A stretch of 64,000 nt of DNA. Source: Syngnathus acus. Its lineage: Eukaryota > Chordata > Actinopteri > Syngnathiformes > Syngnathidae. The translations under genes were made by a program, and so were the position numbers. The stretch is taken from NCBI RefSeq assembly GCF_901709675.1, contig NC_051102.1:1580912-1644911 (forward strand), read 5' to 3'. The notes under the pieces are model-generated. The model did no database searches. It had not been told where the DNA came from and was given only the letters and a program-made list of their open reading frames with translations. Every line of letters begins with the position of its first letter. Positions within the stretch are counted from its first letter, which is position 1. Shown here in pieces: positions 35,837 through 51,587 of the stretch.

Positions 35837-36964
35837 ATGAGTGATTTTTTAATAAGCCCCCTTATTTTATTTGGAGTAGGATCCAGTTTTGCCTGTTCGG
35901 GTCTGTTCTATCATTTATACCAAGAGAAGAAAAGGGAGTTGATAAAGATAAAGGTATGTGCACCTCACTCTTAAACTATGATTTCTTTAGACTATGGTTT
36001 GTGTTTTCAAAGTCGTTTCAATGATTTGTTTTAGGAGATACCAGTCTTCCGACCAGATCATCATTTGGCCACATTGCTGAAATCATCTCCCCACAGGAGG
36101 TTGCAATACGTCGCAGTAGAAGGTACACGTATACGGTGACATCTTTGCTATTTTTTGTTCCAAAGCATATTAAAACTGGAGCAAATCTGTCATGTTCTTC
36201 ATCATAAACACTGGACAGGATATTTTAGGGAATGGATTTTCGGTTTTGTAACCCACATTTTTATGTTTTCAAGGCCTGGTCGAAGCAGATGAGAAGCCTC
36301 TTACCAGCCAATTTGTCCCAAGATGCTACGGTGTAGTTCAGAAGATAAAAGTTGTAGAACATGCTGAATACTGGAACGCCCTCTCTAAAACATGGTACAT
36401 TCTGATTCATGCAAAGTCAAAATTTATAATTGTCACTCTATAAAGGCATTTTCCGATAACGTTGTAATTACCGCCAGGAGCTCTCGGCCGACAAACAGGA
36501 AAGAAAGCACCAAATCTGTGCCCTTCTCTCTCATCTGTCCTGGCTCCTATGTCTCTGACTTTCATGTGAGGGTGCAAGACCCCTCAGAGGGATCAGGTAA
36601 TTTCCTGGAGAGGGTTTACCACCGAGTGAGACAAGCCGAGGAGGGCTTGGTGAATGTGGTCCTGCAGGGCATCGGCGGGGAGCGAGCAGTGGCCATGGAG
36701 GAAAGCGAAGAGATGCTTCGTGTGGGGAGCAGTCTGACTGTGTTTGGGGAGGTGGTTCTGGAGGGTGAGCACGGGAGACTGCAGGTCCCAACAGATGGCA
36801 GAGAGTACCTTATGGTTCCCACCAACTACAAGAGTTACATAGAGCGGCACGAGCGATCAGCCAGCATGTGGAAGATGCTGACGGCCCTTACAGGCATCTT
36901 TGGTGCCTCCGTACTAGCTCGTGTAATTTATGACACGGTGGACAAAGATGACAGATCCAAATAG
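35837..36964 (+). CDS. MUL1-like GIDE-domain membrane protein lacking a RING finger
   Basis: Four coding exons: 35837-35953, 36035-36122, 36274-36394, 36478-36964 (270 residues). Similarity to MUL1/MULAN, the mitochondrial outer-membrane E3 ligase, runs along the whole length. An N-terminal membrane segment (about residues 6-26) is followed by the GIDE/BAM domain, which in MUL1 sits in the intermembrane space (LTSQFVPRCYGVVQKI, STKSVPFSLI, EEMLRVGSSLTVFGEVVL). A second membrane segment follows at about 242-260. MUL1 then has a cytosolic RING; here the protein stops after ten more residues (DTVDKDDRSK), and no RING was seen in any frame downstream. An in-frame upstream ATG (35780) exists, but 35837 aligns better with MUL1. 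It probably cannot ligate ubiquitin itself. It may be a RING-less paralogue or a truncated gene. Confidence 0.8.
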
Positions 36965-37632
36965 ATGTACCAGAATAGTCATTGCGTTCTTGTCTCAGCG
37001 GGGTTTTAATTTTGGAAGTTTCCCTCTGCTAAATGGGGTAATTACCACAACTGGCGCTATTCTGGTTGCTTGGCCCTCTATTTCTACAGGGATGATAAAA
37101 TGGTGTCAAGCGCTCGAAATCAATTTCTCAGGGATGGAGATACGCACCTGAATCTTAATTTGACAAGAAAATTCATTCTTTTTCAAAAATGTGAAATGTC
37201 CGAACTGAACTGCAGATAAATGTTGACAACGAGGGATGAACACAACTTGTTTAAGCAATTTAATTTTTGCGTGTATCATTTTACACAAGCGAGCATGACA
37301 TTACCATTCACCGCTCAGATTGTTTTAACTGTATGAATTGATGAGGTGTACGGGTGGTTGTTTTTACATGAAAATTATATCAAACAGTGGGTGTGGAGGT
37401 TGTTATTATCTACACACTTTTCAAACACGCACTTCTGTGAGTTAAACAAAAGCATGTTTCCATTTTTGGTCAAGCGGTCTGAAAGCCTACTCCCTTTAGA
37501 TCATTCCATTCACAGCACACACACATGATAAAGATGGATGTCAGTTGGACAGCGTTAATAACAACGGAAGCTTAGGCGCAGGTCAATTGTCAAGTTTTCC
37601 CCAAGTCTGCTTTGCCCGTTAAAATTGGCCCA

Positions 37633-41812
<4,180 letters not shown>

Positions 41813-43405
41813 GGTCAAATGTTTAATTTCCCACTGCACCGTCGATGGAGCCAGTAATATCTACAGTAGCCGAGAAAGGACAAATGTCACAATGACACGC
41901 CAAATCGCATTTTCGATAGGTAGTCATAGGCATTGTGCAGCGAATTGATTTTGATATATTACTAATCATTGTATATCAGTTGAAACAGCTTCTCTAGCTC
42001 TTCTACCTGTCATTCAGGAGGGTAAATATAATAAAAAATGAACACGTGTTCTTTTTTTTAAATATGAACAAGCGCACAAGCTATTTTCCAATCAATTGCC
42101 AGTAATGCCATATCACATCGGACATTTGAGGTTATTGTAGCAAATTAATGTGTTATTTAAAACTTAGCCACCATGCAAACGAAGCACAGGCCATACATAA
42201 TGCACATGCACTTTATATTGTGACACGTTCATTAATTACGGGCTTGTTAAAGTTTATTTTTACTGCTCTTCTTTCTAAAGGTCAGATTTGTCATTAGTAA
42301 TGTCGGGGGCGAGGAATTAAATGGTCACCAATCCATTAGCTATCCTATTAAAACAGCTGATGACGTGTAGATGTGGAAGAGCAGCTGTTGTGTAAATGAT
42401 AAACTGTAAAGCAGCAACACCGTGCTATCTGAAGCAAGTCATTTAGTATGATATTCAAGTCTGTCTCCTGGTTTCGCTGCAAAATGTTCACAGTTCCAGT
42501 GAATTAGTTTGATTCGCCATTATTAGTGACAACACACATTGCTGGTATAAGGTTACACGCGCGCGCGCGCGCCCGCACACGGTTGGTTCATCTTCCACCT
42601 CTTCCCTTCAAACTCAGACTTGTAATACTGTATGCTTGCATATCTCGCCACAGATAAGTGGGTTGCTTGCCGTCATTTATTTATAGTTTACTTCTTCCAT
42701 TTCAATTTGTAAAGTAATATCTCAGGTGACCATCTTAAGCATAGACTGCAAAGGGCACGCAGAGGAAAAGATTAAATAAATCCTCAGTGAAAATCTCTTT
42801 TTAGGATTATACAACGTTGTTCTAACGAGTTATGAGTAGATGCGCCAAGTGCTCCTTTTCTCATTCATGCCCCGAGGTGACCTAGTGCAACGTTCTGGTC
42901 TTTTGCAGGTGCCAACTACAGCAAATAAGACACCAGCACCGCCTCCTGATATGTACTTCTCATTCATTATTTTTAGCTGGGATCCAATCCTACAACTTCA
43001 CTTAATATGGCAAAAGTGTGCCGCATCTCTGCATTCATTTCATTTCCGGCGCTCGTTTGGGCACATTTTCCACCATTTGCCGCCACCCTCACGGCAGCTT
43101 TCTTTTGCCCTCTCAACCAAATTTGACATGTATGAAACACACAAAGCCGTCTCCCCGGCAACAGTGTAGGTTGTCATCTTACCCCACATAGACACACGAA
43201 GCCCAAGTTAGCTCAGCCCCCCTCACACCCTGTGCCCCAATACCAGCGGCCCATGCGGGCTTTTTATTAAGGTGGATGTAAGAGTTGGTCTTGCTCTCTT
43301 CTGGGTGACGCGGATTGGAAAGGCTTCCTCATTACTGACACCAAAGTTTTTTTTTGTGCACATTCTGAAAGTGCCAATACATTGAATCCACCCCAGAGAG
43401 GAGCC
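41813..43405. other. Divergent intergenic region between EIF2B5 and calsequestrin
   Basis: Contains promoters for both genes by position. A (CG)n run with Z-DNA potential is at 42557-42572. No gene or transposon was recognised. Confidence 0.4.
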
Positions 43406-46400
43406 ATGAAGTGGACCTGGGTGTTTGTGGCAGTTTTGTTGTCCTTTGTGGGGCTCTCACTGGGCAAAGACAGCTTGGATTTCCCCGAGTATGACGGCAA
43501 GGACAGAGTCCACGACCTCCACCTCAAGAACTATAAGTCTGTGATGAAGAAGTATGATGTCATGGTGGTCTACTACCATGACCATCCCGGATCCGGCCGC
43601 GTCGCCCAGAAACAGTTTGAGATTGAGGAGTTGTCCCTTGAGGTAAATTGAGTGTGTGATGACAATTGGATAAAACTCGAGTTGTACAATATCTTCAATC
43701 ATCTTCATTCCAATATTGATAAAGCACTTTGAGGATGTGAAATTGAAATTCTTACAAGGTGGGCAAATAGCTCCAAAGAAATGCTCCATAGGTGACATCT
43801 TTGATGCCTCGTTTCAAATGATGCAGCTCCATCAGTCTCTGTGCCATATTGTGGGTGCTCTATCAACAGCATACTCAGATGTTTCACCACATTCCAAAGA
43901 GCTCAGCATGAAATCACCACTCTTCTCAGCATCCAGATTTGTATATGATTTTTCAACATCTGTTGACTTTGAAACGTACTTTTGATTCTCGACATCATGA
44001 TCATCATCATAACATGATACAAATATTTGAAATTTCGTCCAGCTTGACGCAAAAGCTTCAAATGTGCTTTTAGAACTTTTGCACAACTATTACAAGTGAA
44101 TAACACCATCCACACACTATAGATAATGTCTATTAATGTATGTGTGTGCATATATGTAAATACAGACACTTTTTTTTTCAGCGAAAATCAATCTGTGTAA
44201 CTAAAATATCAAGGAGAGAGGAAAGAATTATATCCAAAATGGAGAAGCCTTTAGCATATCAGTTGCTCCCGACAGCACAGCCTGTCTCAGTATGGGGCGT
44301 CGGGGCTGCGAGCCAGTGCCGACCGGAGCTTCTGGCTCCGGTTGTGCCGGCTCAGCTCTGCGCTGTGATTGACACTTACAATACTGTACTTGTCAGCGGA
44401 TCTCGAAGCACTGACCATCTCTGCTGCCAACTCACCAAAATAGTCCCTGAAGCCGCTGTGGCTCTGTGGATGTATTTATATCCCGAGCTGCTTTTGTGGT
44501 AACGCCGAAGTATTCGTGTATTTATGGTCACATTTAAGCAATAAGATTTTATCATTCGTAACAGGTTTAACATTTTCCGTATCGGGTGCTCTGTGGGGTT
44601 TAAATCATCAAGTTGGCATGAAATTGTCTTCATTGATGTGATGTGGTGGTCACCTGTTACGTATAGCTGGCGTCGGGCCAAAAACTCATTTGGCAAACTT
44701 CGTATTATTCCCAAAATCTAACCTAATGGTCAGTCCACAAAATCACATCGCTCTCTTTCACCATGGATGCACAAATATGCTGTTTTGTGTGTCTCCCAAC
44801 TATTTTGGAGGTACAAGGTCATATACTATTTTCAAATAAATGCACATCAAGCAATGCGTCAAGGAAAATGTATTCATTCAATATCAGGTTTGCAAGGTGG
44901 CTGTTATTCTGACATCAAGTACTTTTATTTCACTTTCTGTTGACGTCACCAAACGGAGATGTCTGGAAGCTTATTTGTTTTTGTCTTTTTGATATCGTAC
45001 GCAAACTGGAAGAGTCCCTCGACCCACTTCCTCAGCGCAGCCGCCCGTGTATGTAACTCTCCCGTTGGAGAAAGAAAGCGTCAGTCTTGAGTTTCAAGTT
45101 TCATACCGATTTAGAAAGTGCATAAGCAGCGCACGGATAAAGAAGGCTTTTATGGTCATGAAACAACCTGCGGGGGAAACGCTCAAGTAGAAGCAAAATA
45201 ATAACACTGAGGAATTGTTCTGACAAATGAGAATTATAATTTGCCTTTGGCTGTTCTGCAGCTTGCAGCCCAGGTCCTCGAGGAGTTTGATGATGAGGAC
45301 ATTGGAGTTGGTCTCATTGATGCAAAGATTGACAAGGCTTTGGCTAAGAAACTGGGTAAACAAATAAATTACACTTTGCTATCTGGAAGCTAGCTGATGG
45401 CCACCCTTTGACCTTCTGTTTTGATTCTGACCTCCCAGGCCTGGAAGAGTCGGACAGCATCTTCATCTTCACAGACGACGAGGTTATCGAGTACGATGGT
45501 GAACTGGCGGCAGACACTCTTGTGGAGTTCGTCTTTGATGTTCGTGAGGATATAATCTCCCAGTTAATAGCTCCCGATTTCTAGCAGGGGAAAAATAATC
45601 TACTTGTGTACTTTTACGCTGGTTTTGTCTGACCTCACGTTTCCTTCACAGCTCCTTGAAGATCCCGTGGAAATTATTGACAACAGTAGGGAACTGAAGG
45701 GCTTTGAGAACATCGAAGAGGACATCAAATTGGTGGGCTACTTTAAGAGTCACAAATCAGAACGTAAGACTCTGCACTGTGCTAGCATGAACATTTGCGC
45801 TGTGCTTTTTGCTTTTCTCCCTCACTCTGTTCATTTCGTGCATTTGCTCAACTAAAAAAGCAAAGACGAGATTACTCGCTAGTTTGATTTCTTTGCAATA
45901 AGGATGGAAGCAATAAATGTAGATTTGTACATTTGCCGATACCTTTGGAGATTTTGATGGGCGCACGCGTGTCAAATTTCAGATTTTGAGGCTTTTGTCG
46001 ATGCTGCCGAAGAGTTCCATCCTCACATGAAGTTCTACGCAACGTTCAATGCCAAGGTATAGTAAATCAAATTGACCTGACTCGTTCATTTGTAGTAAAT
46101 ATGATGCTGCTAGAGTTTGGATAATTGTGTGGCTGCATCTAATTAAACTGTTGGCAACAGATTGGCAAGGCTTTGGTCCTCAAGCTTAACGAGGTGGACT
46201 TTTATGAGCCTTTTCATGATGATCCCGTCGTGATCCCAGGAAAACCCTACACCAAGGAAGAGTTAGTGAAATTCATCGAAGACAATGACAGGTGAGTCCA
46301 CCAGCTACGAGAAGTCCATTCTTCCAGTTACACACACAACATGATTTTGTTTGTGCTTTTGAAGGCCAACTCTAAGGAAGCTGCAGCCCCACAACATGTA

Positions 46401-47317
46401 TGAAATCTGGGTAAGAACCTTCTTGTCAAAAAACGAAAGAAATATTTGCAATAATTTGCTATTCAATCAATGTTTGTAATTGAAAGTTTTTTTTCCATCT
46501 GGATTCTTTGCAAAGGATGACCATGTTGATGGCGAACACATCATTGCTTTTGCTGAGGAATCTGATCCAGGTAAGAGAACATGAAACTTGATTTGAATTC
46601 GATGAAGCAAAACTAAACAAATCAACTCAAAGGACAATTGGGACGACGCTCCGTTCTCTTCATTTTACACTTCAGATGGCTTTGAATTCTTGGAGATCCT
46701 GAAGGAAGTTGCTGAGGACAACACAGAACATCCTCATCTCAGTATTGTCTGGATTGATCCCGATGACTTCCCCTTGGTACCATTTTAAACTGATTATTGT
46801 TTGATGGTGGAGGATGAGTTGCTTTTCACAGTCACCCTGCGACTGGCAAAAGGGCTTTTCAAAAGTGAATGGAACATTGTTTTCTTTCTTTCTTTCCTTC
46901 CAGCTTGTGCCTCACTGGGAGAAGATTTTTGGAATCGACCTGTCCAGCCCACAGATTGGTGTTGTGGAAGCTGATGATGTAAGTTGCTCTTTGATCAAGT
47001 GTGCGTGTGTCTCCTATTAACATGTTGCCCCACACCAGGCTGACAGCGTGTGGATGGATATGGACGATGACGATGACATGCCGTCCACCGATGAACTGGA
47101 GGACTGGATTGAAGATGTTCTGTCAGGAGAAATTGATCCTGATAATGATGATGACGATGATGATGATGACGATGACGATGATGATGATGACGATGATGAC
47201 GACGACGATGATGATGATGATGACGATGATGATGATGACGATGATGATGATGATGACGACGACGATGATGATGATGATGACGATGATGACGATGACGACG
47301 ACGACGATGATTATTAA
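43406..47317 (+). CDS. casq1: Calsequestrin, casq1-like, with an extreme polyaspartate tail
   Basis: Eleven coding exons: 43406-43642, 45262-45355, 45439-45539, 45652-45763, 45983-46056, 46161-46291, 46365-46410, 46516-46570, 46676-46776, 46904-46978, 47039-47317 (434 residues; human CASQ1 396). This is the high-capacity calcium buffer of the sarcoplasmic reticulum lumen. It has a signal peptide ([20 protein letters not shown]), then [11 protein letters not shown] and three thioredoxin-like domains ([55 protein letters not shown]). The acidic tail follows [25 protein letters not shown] and [20 protein letters not shown] resemble CASQ1 more than CASQ2, but the call between paralogues is tentative. 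The donor after exon 3 (GAT|GTTCGT) is weak but is the only one that keeps frame. An AATAAA lies at 47820-47825. Confidence 0.9.
47147..47311 (+). repeat. (GAY)55 coding trinucleotide repeat (polyaspartate)
   Basis: Fifty-five consecutive Asp codons, 37 GAT and 18 GAC intermixed, followed by one Tyr and the stop. Mixed synonymous codons show that the run is not a recent pure microsatellite expansion alone. Confidence 0.97.
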
Positions 47318-48361
47318 TCAATTAGGACATAATGTATCTAAATCTGACCAAGGCAGTTTAAAGTGCTAATATGAACGGCAAGTACATCTCCTTCATTTGT
47401 TTTCATCTCATCTCTTCGTCATCTCAACCAAATTCCATAATTGTCCCCAATTTATTGCCCTGCACAATTCATTCATTCGTGTAACTTTGGTAAAGAAAAA
47501 AAATCAAATCTAGTACTGCTAGTACTTTTAATATGATTAAGGTTGGTGTTCTACTAAGTACTGGAGGGATGCAGTATTGTACTGGATCATATTGAATATA
47601 TGTTCACTATTTTTCTTGTTTTCCTCAGTGCAAAAATGCAAAAAAGTCAAATCTGAAGGTGCTAGCAGCTTTTTCCACATAGGTGTTTATGTGTCATCAG
47701 CATATTCTGCCAAATCATTGTAACGCTGTACATCGATAGATGTTTTCTATGACAATGAAGTATAACAACCACCATATTTTATTTTTGTAACAAGAGAAAT
47801 TACTTACTGTGAAGTCTTAAATAAATGACAAGATTTGGACAGAAACACCAATGACTGTGTGTTTGTACATTTTGTTTAACAAATGATTGACAAATGACAC
47901 TCAGAAGCAATTTTGTACTTTCAGACCAATACGAGGTTTCGAAAATATAATTTATCTCACCTTTATGATTCACAAAGAATTTTGTGTTTTTGATGTTGAA
48001 TATTATGGAAATTTGTCCCCCAAAACATCATCCAGTACATGTAGAATGGAAACTATCGAGAGGACTGCACACATAGAGCAAAAACACTTTTTTTTTTTCC
48101 TGATGTCTGTTTTATTTGCTTGATTTGAATTGATTTTTTTTTAAATATTTGACATCAGGGCCTTCGAGCGTCATTTCTTGTGACAAATTGTGCCCCGCCT
48201 CCTAAAAATCGCGTCCACTTGACGCGCATGCGCAAACACTCGTTAAACTGTTACTAGTGCAAGCAGCCATGTGATTGTTGGTATTTTGTTGATAGGCAAC
48301 GTTTAGATTATCGCAAATAATTGTCGTTTTACTATTCTTACGCAATCATAAAAGCGAAAAG
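47318..48361. other. Calsequestrin 3' UTR and upstream region of the zinc-finger gene
   Basis: The calsequestrin 3' UTR probably runs to AATAAA at 47820-47825. The remainder up to 48361 shows no coding exon. CpG-containing sequence (48190-48250) just before the next ATG may be its promoter. Confidence 0.5.
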
Positions 48362-50395
48362 ATGGACAAAATGTCGGCGGAGGAGGTAAATATCCATGCA
48401 CAGGTGGAGTCTGTGCTGGGTGCGCTCGTCAAAGTGGCTACGGTGGAGTTGACCAAACTGTTCGAGAGCAGATACCGAGCTTCGACTGCTACCGTGGAAG
48501 TGGGCAATGCTGGCACAGGCAAGGTGAACGAGTCCCGGGATACTTTGTCTTCTGAAGAGCGAACGCGCAGCATCGGAGTGCAAGTGGACGAGGACATGCA
48601 GCCGCTGCTCGAGCTGTTGGGTATGTTTACTGAATTACTACTTCCACTTTTGGTGACGGTTAGCCTGCATTGACCGACATTCCTTTGCCAAGTATCGCTG
48701 TTGGGTTAGCCCAAAACAGCCGTGGATTTGCATGCACTATTGAAGTTACCATTTACTAATACGTTTGCTTTTGCTTAATCGTTTATGCACTAATTGGAGC
48801 ACTCATGCAGAGCAAAGTACAATAGAAAGGAATGTGACTTTTCTTACCCCTTGCAGATAGCGATAGTCTCCAAGAATGCGGAAAAGAGTGTGGAGATAAT
48901 CCACAAGTCAAGGTGAAGTCATGGGCTGTTTATTAGTAGTGAAAATTTGAGCACCTGTTGATGGTTTTAGCATAGTTGGAATTTTGCTTTTACTTTTGGA
49001 CTGCAAACGATCAGCCGATTTTAATGTTTAGTTTCTTGAGGCAGGCAGAAGCTGTGAATGAAGCGGAGTTCAGCATCCTGGAAACAGACTGTGGGCCACA
49101 GATGGACGCTACTTTGGATGGTAAGGAATAGAAATGCGCTCATAGCACAAATTATTTTATTCTTTCTTTTGCTAAGTTTCTTTTCTTGCACAACACAGTA
49201 ATACTGAGTAAATATGGGATAACTCATATACAATTACGTCAATGGATAGTTTTCTTTTTATAATACTCGCGTAATGAAGAAAGATAGGCCCGGTCAACAA
49301 TTCGAGAGGAAAGGAGGTATCGGATAAGAGCCGGCTGGGAGTTAAAGGAATTCTCTGGAGCTAGACAGAGAGCTTTGTTGGAGCAAGGGGAGTCTGCTCG
49401 GAAATTATGAGGGCCCCCGCCAGGTGCGGCTAGTACCCCACTATACAATTACTTCAACAAGTTTAATAGCTGCAGAATGTGAAATTGTATGATTGAAACT
49501 ATCCACTTTCCTTTTTGTGTTTGCAGATCAAAAATGTGGGCTTAGACAAAGCCCAAAAGCTCAGAATCTACCTGCGGTTCAACCCCACTCTGACGAAGTC
49601 TCGTTTATTTGTCCACTAACCCTGAAGCCCGAGTCTCGCGTGCCTCAGCCCGACAGCTCTGAGATGCCCGTTAAGCCGGAGCCTCTTCAAGCCTGCGCCA
49701 GCACGGCCAAGGGTTGCGCTTACAGCCCGTCCCTCAGCGACGGAGCCGTGACTGCAGTGCCGGTTGGCCTTTGGGAACACGTGACCGCGCCAAAGGACAT
49801 GGAGAACCTCCTCCAGATGAAGCTGAAACTCACCTCGTCGGACCAAAAGCTGAAGAGTACATGTGCGGTGCTACTTGTCGACGTGCTGAGTGCAGCGAAG
49901 ATTCAGAAGAGCGGCGGCGACGGTGAGAAGCAGCCCGTGCCGAAAGATTTGCGACAGCACCAAGGCGTGCACACGGGCCACCGCCTCTGCTGCTTCACGC
50001 CGTGCGAACGAGGCGTCTGGCGACTCCAGAAGGTTATGGGCCACTCTCGCGACGGCTACGCCTGCAGCGCTTGCGGCAATACCTTCAAGCGGCGCAAAAT
50101 ACTTCGGCGCCACGAGCGCTTCCACACGGGGGAAAAGCCGTACTCGTGCTCCAAGTGTTCCAAGACGTTTGCGCTCAAGAAGAGCCTCCGTCGCCATGTG
50201 AGATTCCACACAGGAGAGAGACCGCACAAATGCACGCACTGTGATAAAAGCTTCCGCCTGCGAGTCAATCTGAAAACGCACTTGAGATTTCACACCGGGG
50301 AGAAGCCGTACCAGTGCAACTTGTGTGGAAAGATGTTCAGGGTCCTGGGGAATCTTGACAGACACAAACTCAACCCCTGTGGATTCTTTGTGTAG
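48362..50395 (+). CDS. C2H2 zinc-finger protein, unnamed
   Basis: Four coding exons: 48362-48620, 48857-48912, 49045-49120, 49527-50395 (419 residues). The first exon is an acidic and helical module (EEVNIHAQVESVLGALVKVA, LTKLFESRY) of a type often seen at the N-terminus of fish zinc-finger proteins. Exons 2-3 are short and acidic, and exon 4 holds a long linker. Four adjacent fingers lie at about residues 308-415. Three are classical C2H2 with HTGEKPY-type linkers. The last ends H-x4-C (HKLNPC), so it is C2HC or degenerate. A broken earlier finger (LRQHQGVHTGH) precedes them. It is presumably a nuclear DNA-binding regulator; its targets are unknown and I cannot assign an orthologue. A second in-frame ATG (48371) is also possible. 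A poly(A) signal is at 51025-51030. Confidence 0.85.
49238..49441. mobile_element. Short retroposed insertion in an intron of the zinc-finger gene
   Basis: A 204-bp segment of different, CpG-richer composition sits between two copies of an 11-bp direct repeat, TATACAATTAC (49227-49237 and 49442-49452). On the minus strand it begins GGGGTACTAGCCGCACC and ends near an A-rich stretch (ATAAAAAGAAAAC). The long direct repeats suggest a LINE-mobilised SINE-like element. I do not recognise the family. Confidence 0.6.
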
Positions 50396-51587
50396 TCATT
50401 ACGGACCATGGCTGGCTTCTAGCAGAGGTGAAGTGAAGTGTGGTCATTACCTGAGCCCAGAACAACTGTGAAGTCATTCATTTTCCACAAATGCAAAATC
50501 AGACTATTTTTAGATTAGTGGGGCCGCAGAGATCATATTCCTGTGGGAAGTTTCCTTTTATACGGAATCGAAATTTTGCATTCTAATGAGTTGTTTTTTT
50601 ACGGTTTTACAGAACTCTACGTGAAAGGGGCTATTAACAAATGCTCGCTTCGTCCTCTACGTCAGACAGCAAACACTAAGAAGGTTCCGTTGAAAGGTTA
50701 CAGGGCTTTCTTTTCTTTTTAAACAAACACTAGCTTTGTGAAGAATGAAATTTTTGTCAACATTTATAGCTTTTGAAATCCTGAGTAGGGCACATGGTCT
50801 TTGTAGAATTCATTTTTATAGTCTGTTTTTGTACTTTAAGAACCTTTTGTTTTATTTTGTCCTTGATACGTGCAAGGCTGCTTGTCTTTATGATACTTGA
50901 AATGCCCTTTGCGTTTTATATTTACGTCATCATTATGGAACACATGTATGGTTGAAGAATTATTACGCAGAAATACTACTATTTGTCTTTTATCTTCTGT
51001 AAGTAGCATAAGGCTAAAGATTGAAATAAAAAAAATCTTTTCATATTTTTTATATCCTCATCCTCCTTTATTATGTCTGTATAGTAATATACTAATTGGC
51101 ACCGAATGTCAGACTGTCTTGCTTTACACACAAAACAGACTACCTGAAAATAAGCTTCATTTCCTCAATAAACACCATACACACTTTCTGCCTATCACAG
51201 CTGGAAAAAGCGGACTATACTCTCCATACAGATTCCTACTCGCATTGTCACTGAATAGGAAGCATATCTACCCTGCCTCCAGAGTCAGACAAATAAGCCA
51301 TTAGACTAGGAGCAACTCTTATAAATTCCACCTACTGATACCAAAATACTTATTATTTCCAGAGAAAAAGACTTAATTGCTTTTATCATTATTAAAGTAA
51401 CACAAAAGACGCAGATTGAACAACACTGGATGCTAAAAAAAAACACAAATCCTGGTGCCTGACTACAGGCCATCTCATCTTCCTATTGAGGAGAAGGCAG
51501 AAGACTGGCAAGATGCCAGCCCGCTTCAATCCTTTTAACAGTAGGAATGTCCAATTTGCAGTACAACGCTAGTTGATAATCTGCAGA
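50396..51587. other. Convergent 3' region between the zinc-finger gene and TOX4
   Basis: Holds the 3' UTRs of the plus-strand zinc-finger gene (AATAAA at 51025-51030) and of minus-strand TOX4. No further coding exon was recognised. Confidence 0.5.

Noticed and set aside
42840-43169. 109-codon frame upstream of calsequestrin
   Set aside because: Low-information composition, no signal peptide or domain, and no splice connection to the calsequestrin exons.
46995-47321. Minus-strand frame rich in histidine opposite the calsequestrin tail
   Set aside because: It is the reverse complement of the Asp codon repeat; it has no independent start, splice or domain evidence.
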